A model generated the notes under the pieces. The model was not told the DNA's origin, ran no database searches, and saw only the letters and a program-made list of their open reading frames with translations. A DNA stretch of 64,000 nucleotides. It comes from Streptomyces sp. GESEQ-35 (GTDB taxonomy: Bacteria > Actinomycetota > Actinomycetes > Streptomycetales > Streptomycetaceae). Below are positions 51,405-59,607 of this stretch, piece by piece. Position 1 is the first letter of the stretch, and each line of letters opens with the position of its first letter. The position numbers were made by a program, and so were the translations under genes. The stretch covers positions 283,275-347,274 of the forward strand of contig NZ_JAFFSX010000009.1 in NCBI RefSeq assembly GCF_017948485.1, given 5' to 3'.

Positions 51405-51543
51405 ATCTCCTGCCTGATCACGCCAGTTGTCAAGGTTCCAGCCATGTACACGGCCTGACCGGGAGATGAACCGGGCGGCATGGGTGGAAATCCGTCTAGG
51501 CTGAGCGTCTGAGTGGTAGGACGTGCCCGAGGAGAACCAACCG

Positions 51544-52971
51544 ATGTCAGACAGCTCCCCCTTGCCGCCGGTGCGGCTGCACCCCGAAGCGGAGCTGGCG
51601 CGGGACGCGCTGTCCACGCCGTTGCTGTCCCGGGCCGCACGGCTCGCCCGCTGGGCCGGGCCCGGCACCCGGGTCGACGCGGGCGGTGGACTCGTAGAGG
51701 AACAGCTGCCCACGGCCGCCGAGGCCCTCGGGCTGACCGGCGACGACGCCGCTGCCTACGCCAGTGAGGCCTGGCGGGTCGCCGTCGACACCGGACTCGT
51801 CGAGGTCGTCGACGAGGAGGAGGGCAGGGTCGCGGCGGGTGAGGACCTCGCGCTGCTCACCGGCGGTTCGCCGCACGACGTGCTCGCGGTCTGGCTCGCG
51901 GCGCTGGAGACGGTGCTGGCGGATGCGAGCGTGCCGGACATCGACGACCTGGTCGAGGCGGTGGACGAGGGCGGCGGCATCGATTTCTCCTCCCTCGACT
52001 GGAACCCGGAGGCGGAGGCGGAGTTCCTCGACGGCGTGCTGGGGAACCTGTACCTGCTGACGGTCAGCGAGGACGGTCCGGGCGACGGGCCGGTGCCGCT
52101 GCCCGCACTGGCCGCGTCCATGATCGTGCCCAGCGACATGGGCGAGCCCACCAACGACGTCCTGGAACAGGTCTCCGACGCGATGATGCGCCTCGACGAC
52201 CAGTTCCGGCTGCTGGCGCCGGTCGGCCTCGTCGAGTTCCAGCCGGTCGACGAGGCGCTCATGGCCGACGCCGACGAGGAGCCCGCGTCGCCGATCGACG
52301 ACACCGACGTCTCCCGCTACGGCATGGTCCGGCTGACGCCGCTCGGGCTCTACGGGCTGCGGGCGCGACTGCTGGAGGCCGGGTTCGAGGCGCCGGCCGT
52401 CGGCGACCTCGCGGACAAGGGCGCGGACGCGCTGCTCGACGGGACGTCCACCTTCCCGCCGGCCGCCGCACAGGCCGAGACCGAGCAGTGGCTGGCCCGC
52501 CGCGAACCCCTCGCCGCGGCACGGGAGTTGCTGGCCGCGGCGCGCGGGTCGGACGCGGGGGCGCCGCTGCGGAGGCTGCGCTGCCAGCAGGCGCTGTCGC
52601 TGGTCGGTCCGGAGGCCGGGCCCGCGCTGCGGGAGGTGCTCGACGACGCGGAGCTGGGCGGGCTGGCCCGGGTCTGGCTCACCGAGCACGGGGCGCCGGA
52701 CGTCCCCGCGCCGTCCGAGGCCATGGTGTTCTGGCTGACCATCGACACGGTGGCCGCGCAACTGGCGGCCGAGGGCAACTCCGAGGAGCTGCGAGGGCTG
52801 GTGGAAGGGCTCGCCGAACAGCACGGCGGCTTCTTCACGGCGGCCTGGCGGGTGGAGCATCCGGCGACCGCGGATGTGCTGGAGGCGATGGGGCGGCTGC
52901 ATCCGGACAAGCGGGTCGCCAAGGAGGCGCGGAAGGCGGCGTTCAAGGCGCGGTCGCAGCAAGGGGGTTGA
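51544..52971 (+). CDS. Streptomyces conserved protein of unknown function
   Basis: A 475-residue soluble, acidic, mostly helical protein without signal peptide, membrane helix or recognised motif. The C-terminal ~120 residues contain HEAT-like helical repeats (LRCQQALSLVGPEAGPALREVLDDAELGGLARVWLTEHG) and end in KRVAKEARKAAFKARSQ; a helical pattern PTAAEALGLTGDDAAAYASEAWRVAVDTGL near the start resembles a winged helix. Start ATG 51544. Function unknown; it lies divergent from the secreted nuclease. Confidence 0.8.
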   Translation: MSDSSPLPPVRLHPEAELARDALSTPLLSRAARLARWAGPGTRVDAGGGLVEEQLPTAAEALGLTGDDAAAYASEAWRVAVDTGLVEVVDEEEGRVAAGEDLALLTGGSPHDVLAVWLAALETVLADASVPDIDDLVEAVDEGGGIDFSSLDWNPEAEAEFLDGVLGNLYLLTVSEDGPGDGPVPLPALAASMIVPSDMGEPTNDVLEQVSDAMMRLDDQFRLLAPVGLVEFQPVDEALMADADEEPASPIDDTDVSRYGMVRLTPLGLYGLRARLLEAGFEAPAVGDLADKGADALLDGTSTFPPAAAQAETEQWLARREPLAAARELLAAARGSDAGAPLRRLRCQQALSLVGPEAGPALREVLDDAELGGLARVWLTEHGAPDVPAPSEAMVFWLTIDTVAAQLAAEGNSEELRGLVEGLAEQHGGFFTAAWRVEHPATADVLEAMGRLHPDKRVAKEARKAAFKARSQQGG

Positions 52972-52984
52972 GCGTGTGTTGCGG

Positions 52985-53052
52985 GTGCGGGTCCGTTGTG
53001 GTTGTTCGCGCCCACGCGGCGGAGCCGCATATCGACACAGCCCCGCGCCCCT
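52985..53052. repeat. Streptomyces intergenic repeat element, copy 2 (inverted)
   Basis: Read on the minus strand it begins AGGGGCGCGGGG and ends with the CCACA...CCCGCAC block also found at 27157-27199, but with an extra hairpin (CGGCTCCGCCG region) in the middle. Confidence 0.55.
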
Positions 53053-53092
53053 GTCGGCGTTCGTGGAAGCGTGCGTTCTGGGGATTCCCGGA

Positions 53093-53114
53093 GTTCAACT
53101 GCCGTTCAGACGTG
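53093..53114 (+). promoter_or_regulatory. Candidate PHO box upstream of PhoX-type gene
   Basis: GTTCAACTGCC (53093-53103) followed immediately by GTTCAGACGTG (53104-53114): two 11-base direct units, 71 bases before the ATG. Streptomyces PhoP binds 11-base direct repeats of GTTCACC type, so phosphate control is likely. Confidence 0.65.
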
Positions 53115-53185
53115 AGCGAGAGCGTGGCGCCCGCATACCGAGGTCCGCCACCCTCCACGGCATACCCACCGTCACAGGAGTAAGC

Positions 53186-54634
53186 ATGTCGCTCACCCGT
53201 AGGGACTTCGCCAGAAACTCCGCGATCACCGGCGCCGGTGTTGCGCTCGCGGGCAGTGTCGGCGCTCTCGCCACCGCCCCGAACGCCCTCGCCGCCACCG
53301 ACATCGACAGCGAGGGTACGGAGGCGGCGCTCTCGCCCGGTCGTGTCGGGTACGGGCCGCTGATCGCCGACCCCGATGGCCTCCTCGCGCTGCCCGCCGG
53401 CTTCAAGTACCGCGTCATCACCTACAGCGGCAAGACCAAGTTGGAGTCGGGTGAGTCCACCCCGTCCAACCACGACGGCACGGCCACCTTCGACGGCCCG
53501 CGCGGTACGACCCTGCTGGTCAACAACCACGAGATCGGCGGCCCGCGCACCAAGGTGCCGTACCCGGTCCCGCTCACCGAGGGCCTCGTCTACGACCCGG
53601 CCGCCGGCGGCGGCTGCACGGTCGTCGAGGTGCGCCCCGACGGCAGCATCGCCGAGTGGGTCGGCATCGCCGGCACCGCGACCAACTGCGCCGGCGGCAG
53701 CACGCCTTGGGACACCTGGCTCACCTGCGAGGAGACCGAGGACAAGGCCGGCTCCAACGGCATGACCAAGGACCACGGCTACGTCTTCGAGGTCGACCCC
53801 GCCGACCGCCGCGCCAACAAGAGCCCCAAGCCCATCAAGGCGCTCGGCCGGTACGCCCACGAGGCCGTCGTCATCGACCCCAAGCGCGGCCACGCCTACC
53901 TCACCGAGGACGCTTCCAACCCCAACGGCCTGCTCTACCGCTGGGTCCCGGAGGACGGCTTCCGCCACGGCCGCGGCAAGCTGCGCAACCTCGCCGACGA
54001 CGCGGGCGAGCTCCAGGCCGCCAAGTGCTTCGACTCCGGCGGCAAGTTCATCGACGACCTCTCCCGCGCCACCAAGATCGGCACGGTCTTCGGCGTCGAC
54101 TGGATCGAGGTTCCCGACCGCGACGCGAAGACCACGCCCACGCGCAAGCAGTTCACCGACGCCCAGATCACCCGCTGCCGCAAGCTCGAGGGCATGTGGT
54201 GGGGCGACGGCGGCGCCTACATCGTCTCCTCGTACGCCCGCGCCGAAAGCCCCGGCACGCCGCACGACGGCCAGGTCTGGTTCTACGACCCCAAGCGCCG
54301 CACCCTCACCCTGAAGGTCCTGCTCGGCGTCAACGCCGACCCCTCCAAGGAAGGCGCCTTCGACAGCCCCGACAACATCACCGTCTCCCCGTACGGCGGC
54401 CTGATCATCGCCGAGGACGGCAACGGCATCCAGCACCTGTTCGGCGCCACCGACAGCGGCCGCACCTACCCGATCGCCCGCAACGAACTGAACCTGGGCA
54501 CCGAAGACGAGCCCGAGTACAGCGAGTTCACCGGCGTCACGTTCTCGCCCGACGGCAAGATCCTTTACGCCAACATCCAGACGCCGGGCATCATGCTGGC
54601 CATCACCGGCCCCTGGAAGCGGCAGAAGAAGTAA
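53186..54634 (+). CDS. PhoX-type (DUF839) alkaline phosphatase, Tat-exported
   Basis: A 482-residue protein. The N-terminus SLTRRDFARNSAITGAGVALAG is a clear twin-arginine signal, cleaved near ALA|ATD. The mature part is a DUF839/PhoX beta-propeller: LLVNNHEIGGPRT, WDTWLTCEETEDKAGS, GRYAHEAVVIDPKRGHAYLTEDA, PDNITVSPYGGLIIAEDG and FSPDGKILYANIQTPG, with the acidic residues that hold Ca/Fe cofactors. It should release phosphate from organic esters outside the cell. ATG 53186 follows CAGGAG, and a PHO-box-like repeat lies upstream. A strong terminator follows. Confidence 0.9.
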   Translation: MSLTRRDFARNSAITGAGVALAGSVGALATAPNALAATDIDSEGTEAALSPGRVGYGPLIADPDGLLALPAGFKYRVITYSGKTKLESGESTPSNHDGTATFDGPRGTTLLVNNHEIGGPRTKVPYPVPLTEGLVYDPAAGGGCTVVEVRPDGSIAEWVGIAGTATNCAGGSTPWDTWLTCEETEDKAGSNGMTKDHGYVFEVDPADRRANKSPKPIKALGRYAHEAVVIDPKRGHAYLTEDASNPNGLLYRWVPEDGFRHGRGKLRNLADDAGELQAAKCFDSGGKFIDDLSRATKIGTVFGVDWIEVPDRDAKTTPTRKQFTDAQITRCRKLEGMWWGDGGAYIVSSYARAESPGTPHDGQVWFYDPKRRTLTLKVLLGVNADPSKEGAFDSPDNITVSPYGGLIIAEDGNGIQHLFGATDSGRTYPIARNELNLGTEDEPEYSEFTGVTFSPDGKILYANIQTPGIMLAITGPWKRQKK

Positions 54635-54639
54635 TTCCC

Positions 54640-54673
54640 GGGTGTGACCCGCACTACGGTGCGGGTCACACCC
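54640..54673 (+). terminator. Hairpin terminator after the PhoX-type gene
   Basis: GGGTGTGACCCGCAC (54640-54654), loop TACG, GTGCGGGTCACACCC (54659-54673): perfect 15-bp arms. Confidence 0.92.
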
Positions 54674-54703
54674 TTGCCTGTCACCGCGACTGACATCTAA
54701 CAT
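54674..54703 (+). promoter_or_regulatory. Promoter of the GntR / ACC deaminase unit
   Basis: TTGCCT (54674-54679) and TAACAT (54698-54703) are separated by 18 bases; the -10 ends 8 bases before the ATG at 54712, with no ribosome site between, so a leaderless transcript is likely. Confidence 0.55.
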
Positions 54704-54711
54704 TTCAGTTC

Positions 54712-55350
54712 ATGGAGGCCATACAGCGCACCCTGCTCCGGGACCGTGCCTACGAAGCGATCCGGGATGCCATCGTCGCCGGTGACATCGAGCCCGGCGC
54801 GGTCGTGCGGGACGCCGAGTTCGCCGAGCGGCTGGGGCTGTCCCGGGCGCCGGTGCGGGAGGCGTTCTCGCGGCTGGTGGACGAGGGGCTGCTGGAGAGC
54901 AAGCCGCAGAGCTACACACGGGTGACCCCGGTCGTCGCGGCCGACGTACGGGACGCGGCGGCGGTCGTCGGAGCCATGCACGAGCTGGTCACCCGGGTCG
55001 CGGTGCCCCGTCTGCTCGCCGCGGACATCGTGACGATGAGTGCCGCCAACGAGCGGTTCGCGGCCGCCGTCCGTGCCGGCGACGTCGACACCGCACTGCG
55101 TGCCGACGACGACCTGCACGACGTCCTCGTCCGGGTCAGCGGCAACCGCGCGGCCGCCGCCACCGCCGCCCGCTACACGCCCCTCATCCGCCGGCTGGAG
55201 CGACGCCGCTTCGGCGAAGGCGGCACCTGTAGTTCGCCCGGCCTGCACGAACGGCTGATCGCGGCCTGCGCCGACGCAGACGTGGACGGCGCGGTCCGCG
55301 TCACCGCGGAAATCTGGCGCACCCTCGTGGACCTGGCCGACCCCGACTGA
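54712..55350 (+). CDS. GntR family regulator, FCD subfamily
   Basis: A 212-residue regulator with an N-terminal GntR winged helix (LRDRAYEAIRDAIVAGDIEPGAVVRDAEFAERLGLSRAPVREAFSRLVDEGLLE, about residues 9-63) and a C-terminal helical FCD domain that binds small acids through metal-held histidines (HDDL-like site DDDLHDVLVRVSGN and GLHERLIAAC). It is directly upstream of ACC deaminase (14 bases) and is presumably its regulator. The mRNA looks leaderless. Confidence 0.92.
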   Translation: MEAIQRTLLRDRAYEAIRDAIVAGDIEPGAVVRDAEFAERLGLSRAPVREAFSRLVDEGLLESKPQSYTRVTPVVAADVRDAAAVVGAMHELVTRVAVPRLLAADIVTMSAANERFAAAVRAGDVDTALRADDDLHDVLVRVSGNRAAAATAARYTPLIRRLERRRFGEGGTCSSPGLHERLIAACADADVDGAVRVTAEIWRTLVDLADPD

Positions 55351-55364
55351 GCCAAGGAGGCTCC

Positions 55365-56381
55365 ATGTCCCTCTCCTCGTACGAGCGTTACCCCCTTCTC
55401 CTCGGCCCCTCGCCCGTGCACCGGCTGGAGCGGCTCACCGAGCATCTCGGCGGTGCCTCCCTCTGGGCCAAGCGCGAGGACTGCAACTCCGGTATCGCAT
55501 ACGGCGGCAACAAGACCCGCAAGCTGGAGTACCTGGTCGCCGACGCCCTCGCGAAGGGCTGCGACACGCTCGTCTCGATCGGCGGGGTGCAGTCGAACCA
55601 CACCCGTCAGGTCGCCGCCTGCGCCGCCCGCGCCGGGCTCAAGTGCGTGCTCGTGCAGGAGAGTTGGGTGGAGTGGCCCGACTCCGTCTACGACAAGGTC
55701 GGCAACATCCTCATCAGCCGCCTCGCCGGCGCGGACGTACGGCTCGTGCGGGCCGGGTTCGGGATCGGCTTCAAGGAGAGCTGGGAGCAGGCGCTGCGCG
55801 AGGTGGAGGAGGCGGGCGGCACGCCGTACGCCATCCCCGCCGGTGCCTCCGACCACCCGCTCGGCGGCCTCGGCTTCGCCGGGTGGGCGTATGAAGTCGC
55901 CGAGCAGGAGCGGGAGTCGGGGGTCTTCTTCGACACCGTGATCGTGTGCTCGGTGACCGGGTCGACGCAGGCCGGCATGGTCGCCGGGTTCCGTGCGCTG
56001 GAGGAGGCGGGCGGACGGCAGCGGCGCGTGATCGGCGTCGACGCCTCGGCCGCGCCCGTCCGCACCCGGGAGCAGATCGCGCGCATCGCGCAGGGCACCG
56101 GGCAACTCATCGGCGTACAGAAGGAGTTGACGGAAGTGGACGTCGAGCTGGACGACCGGTACCACGCGGGCACGTACGGGATTCCCGATGAGACGACGCT
56201 CGCGGCGATGCGGCTCGCCGCCCGGACCGAGGGGATGGTCACCGACCCCGTGTACGAGGGCAAGTCGATGGCCGGGATGATCGACCTGGTCCAGCGCGGG
56301 GAGATCGGCCCTGATTCCACCGTGCTCTACGCCCACCTCGGCGGACAACCCGCCCTCAACGCGTACAGCGCCCTGTTCTAG
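55365..56381 (+). CDS. acdS: 1-Aminocyclopropane-1-carboxylate (ACC) deaminase
   Basis: A 338-residue PLP enzyme splitting the ethylene precursor ACC into 2-oxobutanoate and ammonia. PLP lysine is Lys50 in YGGNKTRKLEYL, with Ser77/Asn78 in GVQSNHTRQ. The residues that separate true ACC deaminases from D-cysteine desulfhydrases are present: Tyr297-Glu298 in VYEGKS and Leu325 in YAHLGGQPAL (matching Glu295 and Leu322 of the Pseudomonas enzyme). It is paired with a GntR regulator. Its stop TAG overlaps the convergent NTF2-like gene through a shared CTAG. Confidence 0.95.
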   Translation: MSLSSYERYPLLLGPSPVHRLERLTEHLGGASLWAKREDCNSGIAYGGNKTRKLEYLVADALAKGCDTLVSIGGVQSNHTRQVAACAARAGLKCVLVQESWVEWPDSVYDKVGNILISRLAGADVRLVRAGFGIGFKESWEQALREVEEAGGTPYAIPAGASDHPLGGLGFAGWAYEVAEQERESGVFFDTVIVCSVTGSTQAGMVAGFRALEEAGGRQRRVIGVDASAAPVRTREQIARIAQGTGQLIGVQKELTEVDVELDDRYHAGTYGIPDETTLAAMRLAARTEGMVTDPVYEGKSMAGMIDLVQRGEIGPDSTVLYAHLGGQPALNAYSALF

Positions 56382-56800
56382 GCGCGGCCCATCGCGCGGG
56401 CCAGGCCGAGACCGTCCATGTAGTCGCGGACGTGCACGATCAGGTCGTCGCGGACCCGGATGACGAGGAGTCCCGGGACGGAGAAGGACCGGCCGGTCGT
56501 GGTCAGGGTCCCGCTGACGGTCTGCTCCACGACGATCACCTCAGGGTCGGTGCTCTCGTGCACGACGACGTCGTGGATCTCTCGCGGCTGCGCCGGGCTC
56601 CCGCCCCAGGCCGCCCGATAGCCGGCCCGGACCTCTTCGCTGCCCTGGAAGCGTGGGGGCATGCCAGGGGCGGTGAATGGGAATTCGTGGACGCCGTCGA
56701 CCGCGTACAGGTCCGCCAGGTCGTCCGCGGACATGTCCAACATCGCTTGCTGATAGCGGGCCAGGATGTCACGAAGGCCTGATGCAGGCGGGGTGGGCAT
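56378..56800 (-). CDS. NTF2-like (SnoaL type) protein
   Basis: A 140-residue soluble protein of the NTF2/SnoaL cone fold: LRDILARYQQAMLDMSADDLADLYAVDGVHEFPF at the start and the ending LVIRVRDDLIVHVRDYMDGLGLARAMG. Such proteins are isomerases, hydratases or ligand-binding proteins; catalytic residues cannot be assigned from sequence alone. It converges on acdS with a 4-base overlap at the stop codons. Start ATG 56800. Confidence 0.82.
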   Translation of the reverse strand: MPTPPASGLRDILARYQQAMLDMSADDLADLYAVDGVHEFPFTAPGMPPRFQGSEEVRAGYRAAWGGSPAQPREIHDVVVHESTDPEVIVVEQTVSGTLTTTGRSFSVPGLLVIRVRDDLIVHVRDYMDGLGLARAMGRA

Positions 56801-56840
56801 GGCGGGCTCCCTGATTGCAGGGCTGGAAAAGGCGTTGATC

Positions 56841-56872
56841 GCAGGGCGCCCCCGCGGGCGGGGGCGCCCTGC
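56841..56872 (-). terminator. Hairpin terminator after the TerD-domain gene
   Basis: GCAGGGCGCCCCCGC (56841-56855), GG, GCGGGGGCGCCCTGC (56858-56872): 15-bp perfect arms just downstream of the TerD-protein stop and upstream of the NTF2-like gene. Confidence 0.88.
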
Positions 56873-56887
56873 GAATCGTAGCGATTC

Positions 56888-58111
56888 CTACAGCGACTGG
56901 GCCGCCGGCTTCACCATGCCCCGTACCGTGCGGGACTTGACGAAGTCGCCCATCGCCGTCATCTCCCACTCGCCGGAGAACTGGCGGATCATCTTCGCCA
57001 TCAGTACGCCGGTCTGCGGCTCGGCGGTGGTCAGGTCGAAGCGGACCAGCTCCTCGCCGGTCGCCGCGTCCAGGAGGCGGCAGTAGGCCTTGGCGACCTC
57101 GGTGAACTTCTGGCCGGAGAAGGAGTTGACGGTGAAGACCAGGCCGGTGGCGTCCTGGGGGATGCGGCCGAGGTCGACGACGATGGTCTCGTCGTCTCCT
57201 CCGCCCTCGCCCGTGAGGTTGTCGCCGGAGTGCTTGATCGCGCCGTTCAGGATGGACAGCTTGCCGAAGTAGCAGCTGTCGATGTGGTTGCGCTGCGGGC
57301 CGTACGCGATGACCGACGCGTCCAGGTCGATGTCCTTGCCGCGGTACGCCGGCTCCCAGCCGAGGCCCATCTTGACCTGGGAGAGCAGCGGGCGGCCGCC
57401 CTTGACGAGGGACACGGTCTGGTTCTTCTGGAGGCTGACCCGGCCCTTGTCGAGGTTGATCTTTCCGGCGCCGGGTGCGGGAGGCGCGGGCGGGGCCGGT
57501 GGAGCGGCGGGCGCCTGGGGCGCCGGGGGCGTGGACATGGGTGGGGCCGGCGGGGTGACCGGGGGCTGCATGGTGGGCTGCGGCGGGGCCACGGGGGCGG
57601 CCGGGGCCGGTTCCTCCACGCTGACGCCGAAGTCGGTGGCGATGCCGGCCAGGCCGTTGGAGTATCCCTGGCCGACCGCGCGGGCCTTCCATGCGCCGTT
57701 GCGCAGATAGATCTCCACGACCACCAGGGCCGTCTCGGAGCCGAGCTGCGGGGGCGTGAAGGTGGCCAGGACGTTGTTGTCGGTCGCGTTGCGGATCGTG
57801 GCCGTGGGTTCAACGCCCTGGAAGGTCTGGCCGGCGGCGTCCGGGCTCGCCGTGACCACGATCTTCTCGATGCCCGGGGGGAGCGCGGCGGTGTCGACGG
57901 TGATCGCGTCGGGGGCGGTGCCGCCGCCCGAGCGGTACGTCACGCCGGGGCCGCTGGGCTGGTTGTAGAAGATGAAGTCGTCGTCCGAGCGCACCTTGCC
58001 GTCGGCGGTGAGCAGCAGGCCCGATACGTCGAGCCGCACCGGGGCGGCGACGTCCACCGTCACGCGCGCGGTGGAGAGAGGGATGTTCGAGCCGGGGGTC
58101 ATAGCTGTCAT
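56888..58111 (-). CDS. Double TerD-domain protein
   Basis: A 407-residue protein. A first TerD domain (about residues 15-170) contains VRSDDDFIFYNQPSGPG with the Asp residues that bind calcium; then a Pro/Ala-rich linker (about 170-220); then a second TerD domain (about 225-405) with DIDLDASVIAYG and NLTGEGGGDDETIVVDLGRIP. TerD proteins are calcium-binding stress (tellurite, membrane) proteins, often several per Streptomyces genome. Start ATG 58111 or ATG 58102. No other ter genes are seen here. Confidence 0.93.
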   Translation of the reverse strand: MTAMTPGSNIPLSTARVTVDVAAPVRLDVSGLLLTADGKVRSDDDFIFYNQPSGPGVTYRSGGGTAPDAITVDTAALPPGIEKIVVTASPDAAGQTFQGVEPTATIRNATDNNVLATFTPPQLGSETALVVVEIYLRNGAWKARAVGQGYSNGLAGIATDFGVSVEEPAPAAPVAPPQPTMQPPVTPPAPPMSTPPAPQAPAAPPAPPAPPAPGAGKINLDKGRVSLQKNQTVSLVKGGRPLLSQVKMGLGWEPAYRGKDIDLDASVIAYGPQRNHIDSCYFGKLSILNGAIKHSGDNLTGEGGGDDETIVVDLGRIPQDATGLVFTVNSFSGQKFTEVAKAYCRLLDAATGEELVRFDLTTAEPQTGVLMAKMIRQFSGEWEMTAMGDFVKSRTVRGMVKPAAQSL

Positions 58112-58175
58112 GCCCGGTGAACGAGCGAGGGCGTTTTACCGTTCCCTTACCCGGGGGCCAATTGGCTGAGTGGGT

Positions 58176-58397
58176 TCAGTGACGGTTGCGGGGGTGGTTG
58201 CGGGCCGTGCGTTCGTTGCCGCGCTTGTAGTTTCCGGTCCAGCGGGCCATGACGAGTTGGGGGTCGGCCGTCTTGACCTCGTCGCGGAAGCGGTCCGCCC
58301 GGGAGCCGCGCAGGGTGGTTGCCTGGCGGCCCGCGTGCGTGATCACGACTGTGCCGTCGGGGCGGTCCTCGTAGTGGAAACCTTGGGGTTTCGGCAT
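58176..58397 (-). CDS. Small conserved Streptomyces protein
   Basis: A 73-residue basic protein beginning PKPQGFHYEDRPDGTVVITHAGRQATTL and ending NYKRGNERTARNHPRNRH. No cysteines or membrane segment; the strand-rich start and basic tail suggest a nucleic-acid contact, which is speculation. I recall similar small proteins in other Streptomyces without assigned function. ATG 58397 is the first codon of the conserved part. It lies between the TerD gene and a large inverted-repeat terminator. Confidence 0.72.
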   Translation of the reverse strand: MPKPQGFHYEDRPDGTVVITHAGRQATTLRGSRADRFRDEVKTADPQLVMARWTGNYKRGNERTARNHPRNRH

Positions 58398-58440
58398 GGT
58401 CGGGATGGTACGGGCGTGCGCTGCCGCGGCCCAGCGGTTT

Positions 58441-58610
58441 TCGCCCCCGCCGCCCCTACCCGTCCCGTCCTGAAGGGGCTCCGCCCCTTCGACCCCGCTC
58501 CTCAAACGCCGGAGGGGCTGACTTACTCAGCCCGTCCGGCGTTTGAGGACAAAGCGGGGGTCTGGGGGCGCAGCCCCCAGGGACGGGACGGGTAGGGGCG
58601 GCGGGGGCGA
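58441..58610. terminator. Large nested inverted-repeat element ending the polyol operon
   Basis: Outer arms 58441-58470 and 58581-58610 are perfect 30-bp reverse complements. Nested inside are three further hairpins: GAAGGGGC/GCCCCTTC (58472-58490), a longer stem with CTCAAACGCCGG/CCGGCGTTTGAG, and CTGGGGGC/GCCCCCAG (58562-58580). It lies 7 bases after the dehydrogenase stop, so it most likely ends the operon. Confidence 0.85.
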
Positions 58611-58617
58611 GAGAGGT

Positions 58618-59607
58618 CTACGGGACGACCACGATCTTGCGGCCGACTCCCGATGCGAACTGGTCCAATGCCTCCGGGTACCGGTCCAGCGGGATCCGGT
58701 CGCTGATGAAGACGTCGGGGTCGAGAACCCCGGTCGCGAACAACTCCGCCGCGCGCTCGAAGCTGTGGAGGACCGCCATGGAGCCGGTGATGGTGATCTC
58801 CTGGTTGTAGATGCGGTACGGGTCGATCGTCACGCGCGTCGCGTAGTCCGCCACCCCGAACTGTAGGAACGTGCCCGCCTTCGCCACCCGGTCCAGACCG
58901 TCCTGGATCGCCGCCGCGTTACCGGTCGCGTCGATGACGAGGTCCCAGCCCTGGGGCCGGTCGAGTTCGTCGGGGTTCGCGGCGGAGCCCGAGACGCCCA
59001 GGCTGCGAGCCGTTTCCAGGCGGGTGGGGTTGAGGTCGACCACGTCCACGCTCGCCGCGCCGGTCCGCTTGGCGAGCTCCAGCATCATCAGGCCCATCGT
59101 GCCGGAGCCGTAGATCAGGACGTGGGCGCCGAGGCGGGACTGGAGGACGTCGTAGCCCCGGACCGCGCAGGACAGGGGTTCCACCAGTGCCGCGTCCTGG
59201 GTGCGGACGTGTTCGGGGAGCCGTACGCAGTTCGCCACCGGAGCGACCGCGTAACGTGCCGCGCCGCCGGCCGTGGTCACGCCGATCGCCGCCCAGCGCT
59301 CGCAGAGGTTGTTGTGGCCCGTACGGCAGTAGCGGCACTCGTAGCAGTACAACGAGGGGTCGACCGCCACCCTGTCGCCCACCGACAACTCCGTGACCTG
59401 CGTGCCGACCCCTACCACCTCGCCCGCGAACTCGTGCCCGGGCACGATCGGCAGCTTGGGCGCGAACTCGCCCTGGAGGATGTGGAGATCGGTGCCGCAG
59501 AGGCCGCAGGCGGCGACCTCGACGACGACCTGGCGGGGGCCCGGCGTCGGGTCGGGGACCTCGGCGACGACGGCCCGGCCCACGGACTCGATGACGGCGG
59601 CCTTCAT
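58618..59607 (-). CDS. Zinc-dependent alcohol (polyol) dehydrogenase
   Basis: A 329-residue medium-chain dehydrogenase. Catalytic zinc ligands lie in CGLCGTDLHILQGEF and PGHEFAGEVVGVG; structural zinc cysteines are in YCYECRYCRTGHNNLCE; the NAD site is YGSGTMGLMMLELAK. The pattern is of the sorbitol/threonine dehydrogenase group. As the last gene of an ABC sugar-alcohol transport operon, it probably oxidises the imported polyol to a ketose. Its ATG overlaps the stop of the upstream permease by 4 bases. Confidence 0.93.
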   Translation of the reverse strand: MKAAVIESVGRAVVAEVPDPTPGPRQVVVEVAACGLCGTDLHILQGEFAPKLPIVPGHEFAGEVVGVGTQVTELSVGDRVAVDPSLYCYECRYCRTGHNNLCERWAAIGVTTAGGAARYAVAPVANCVRLPEHVRTQDAALVEPLSCAVRGYDVLQSRLGAHVLIYGSGTMGLMMLELAKRTGAASVDVVDLNPTRLETARSLGVSGSAANPDELDRPQGWDLVIDATGNAAAIQDGLDRVAKAGTFLQFGVADYATRVTIDPYRIYNQEITITGSMAVLHSFERAAELFATGVLDPDVFISDRIPLDRYPEALDQFASGVGRKIVVVP

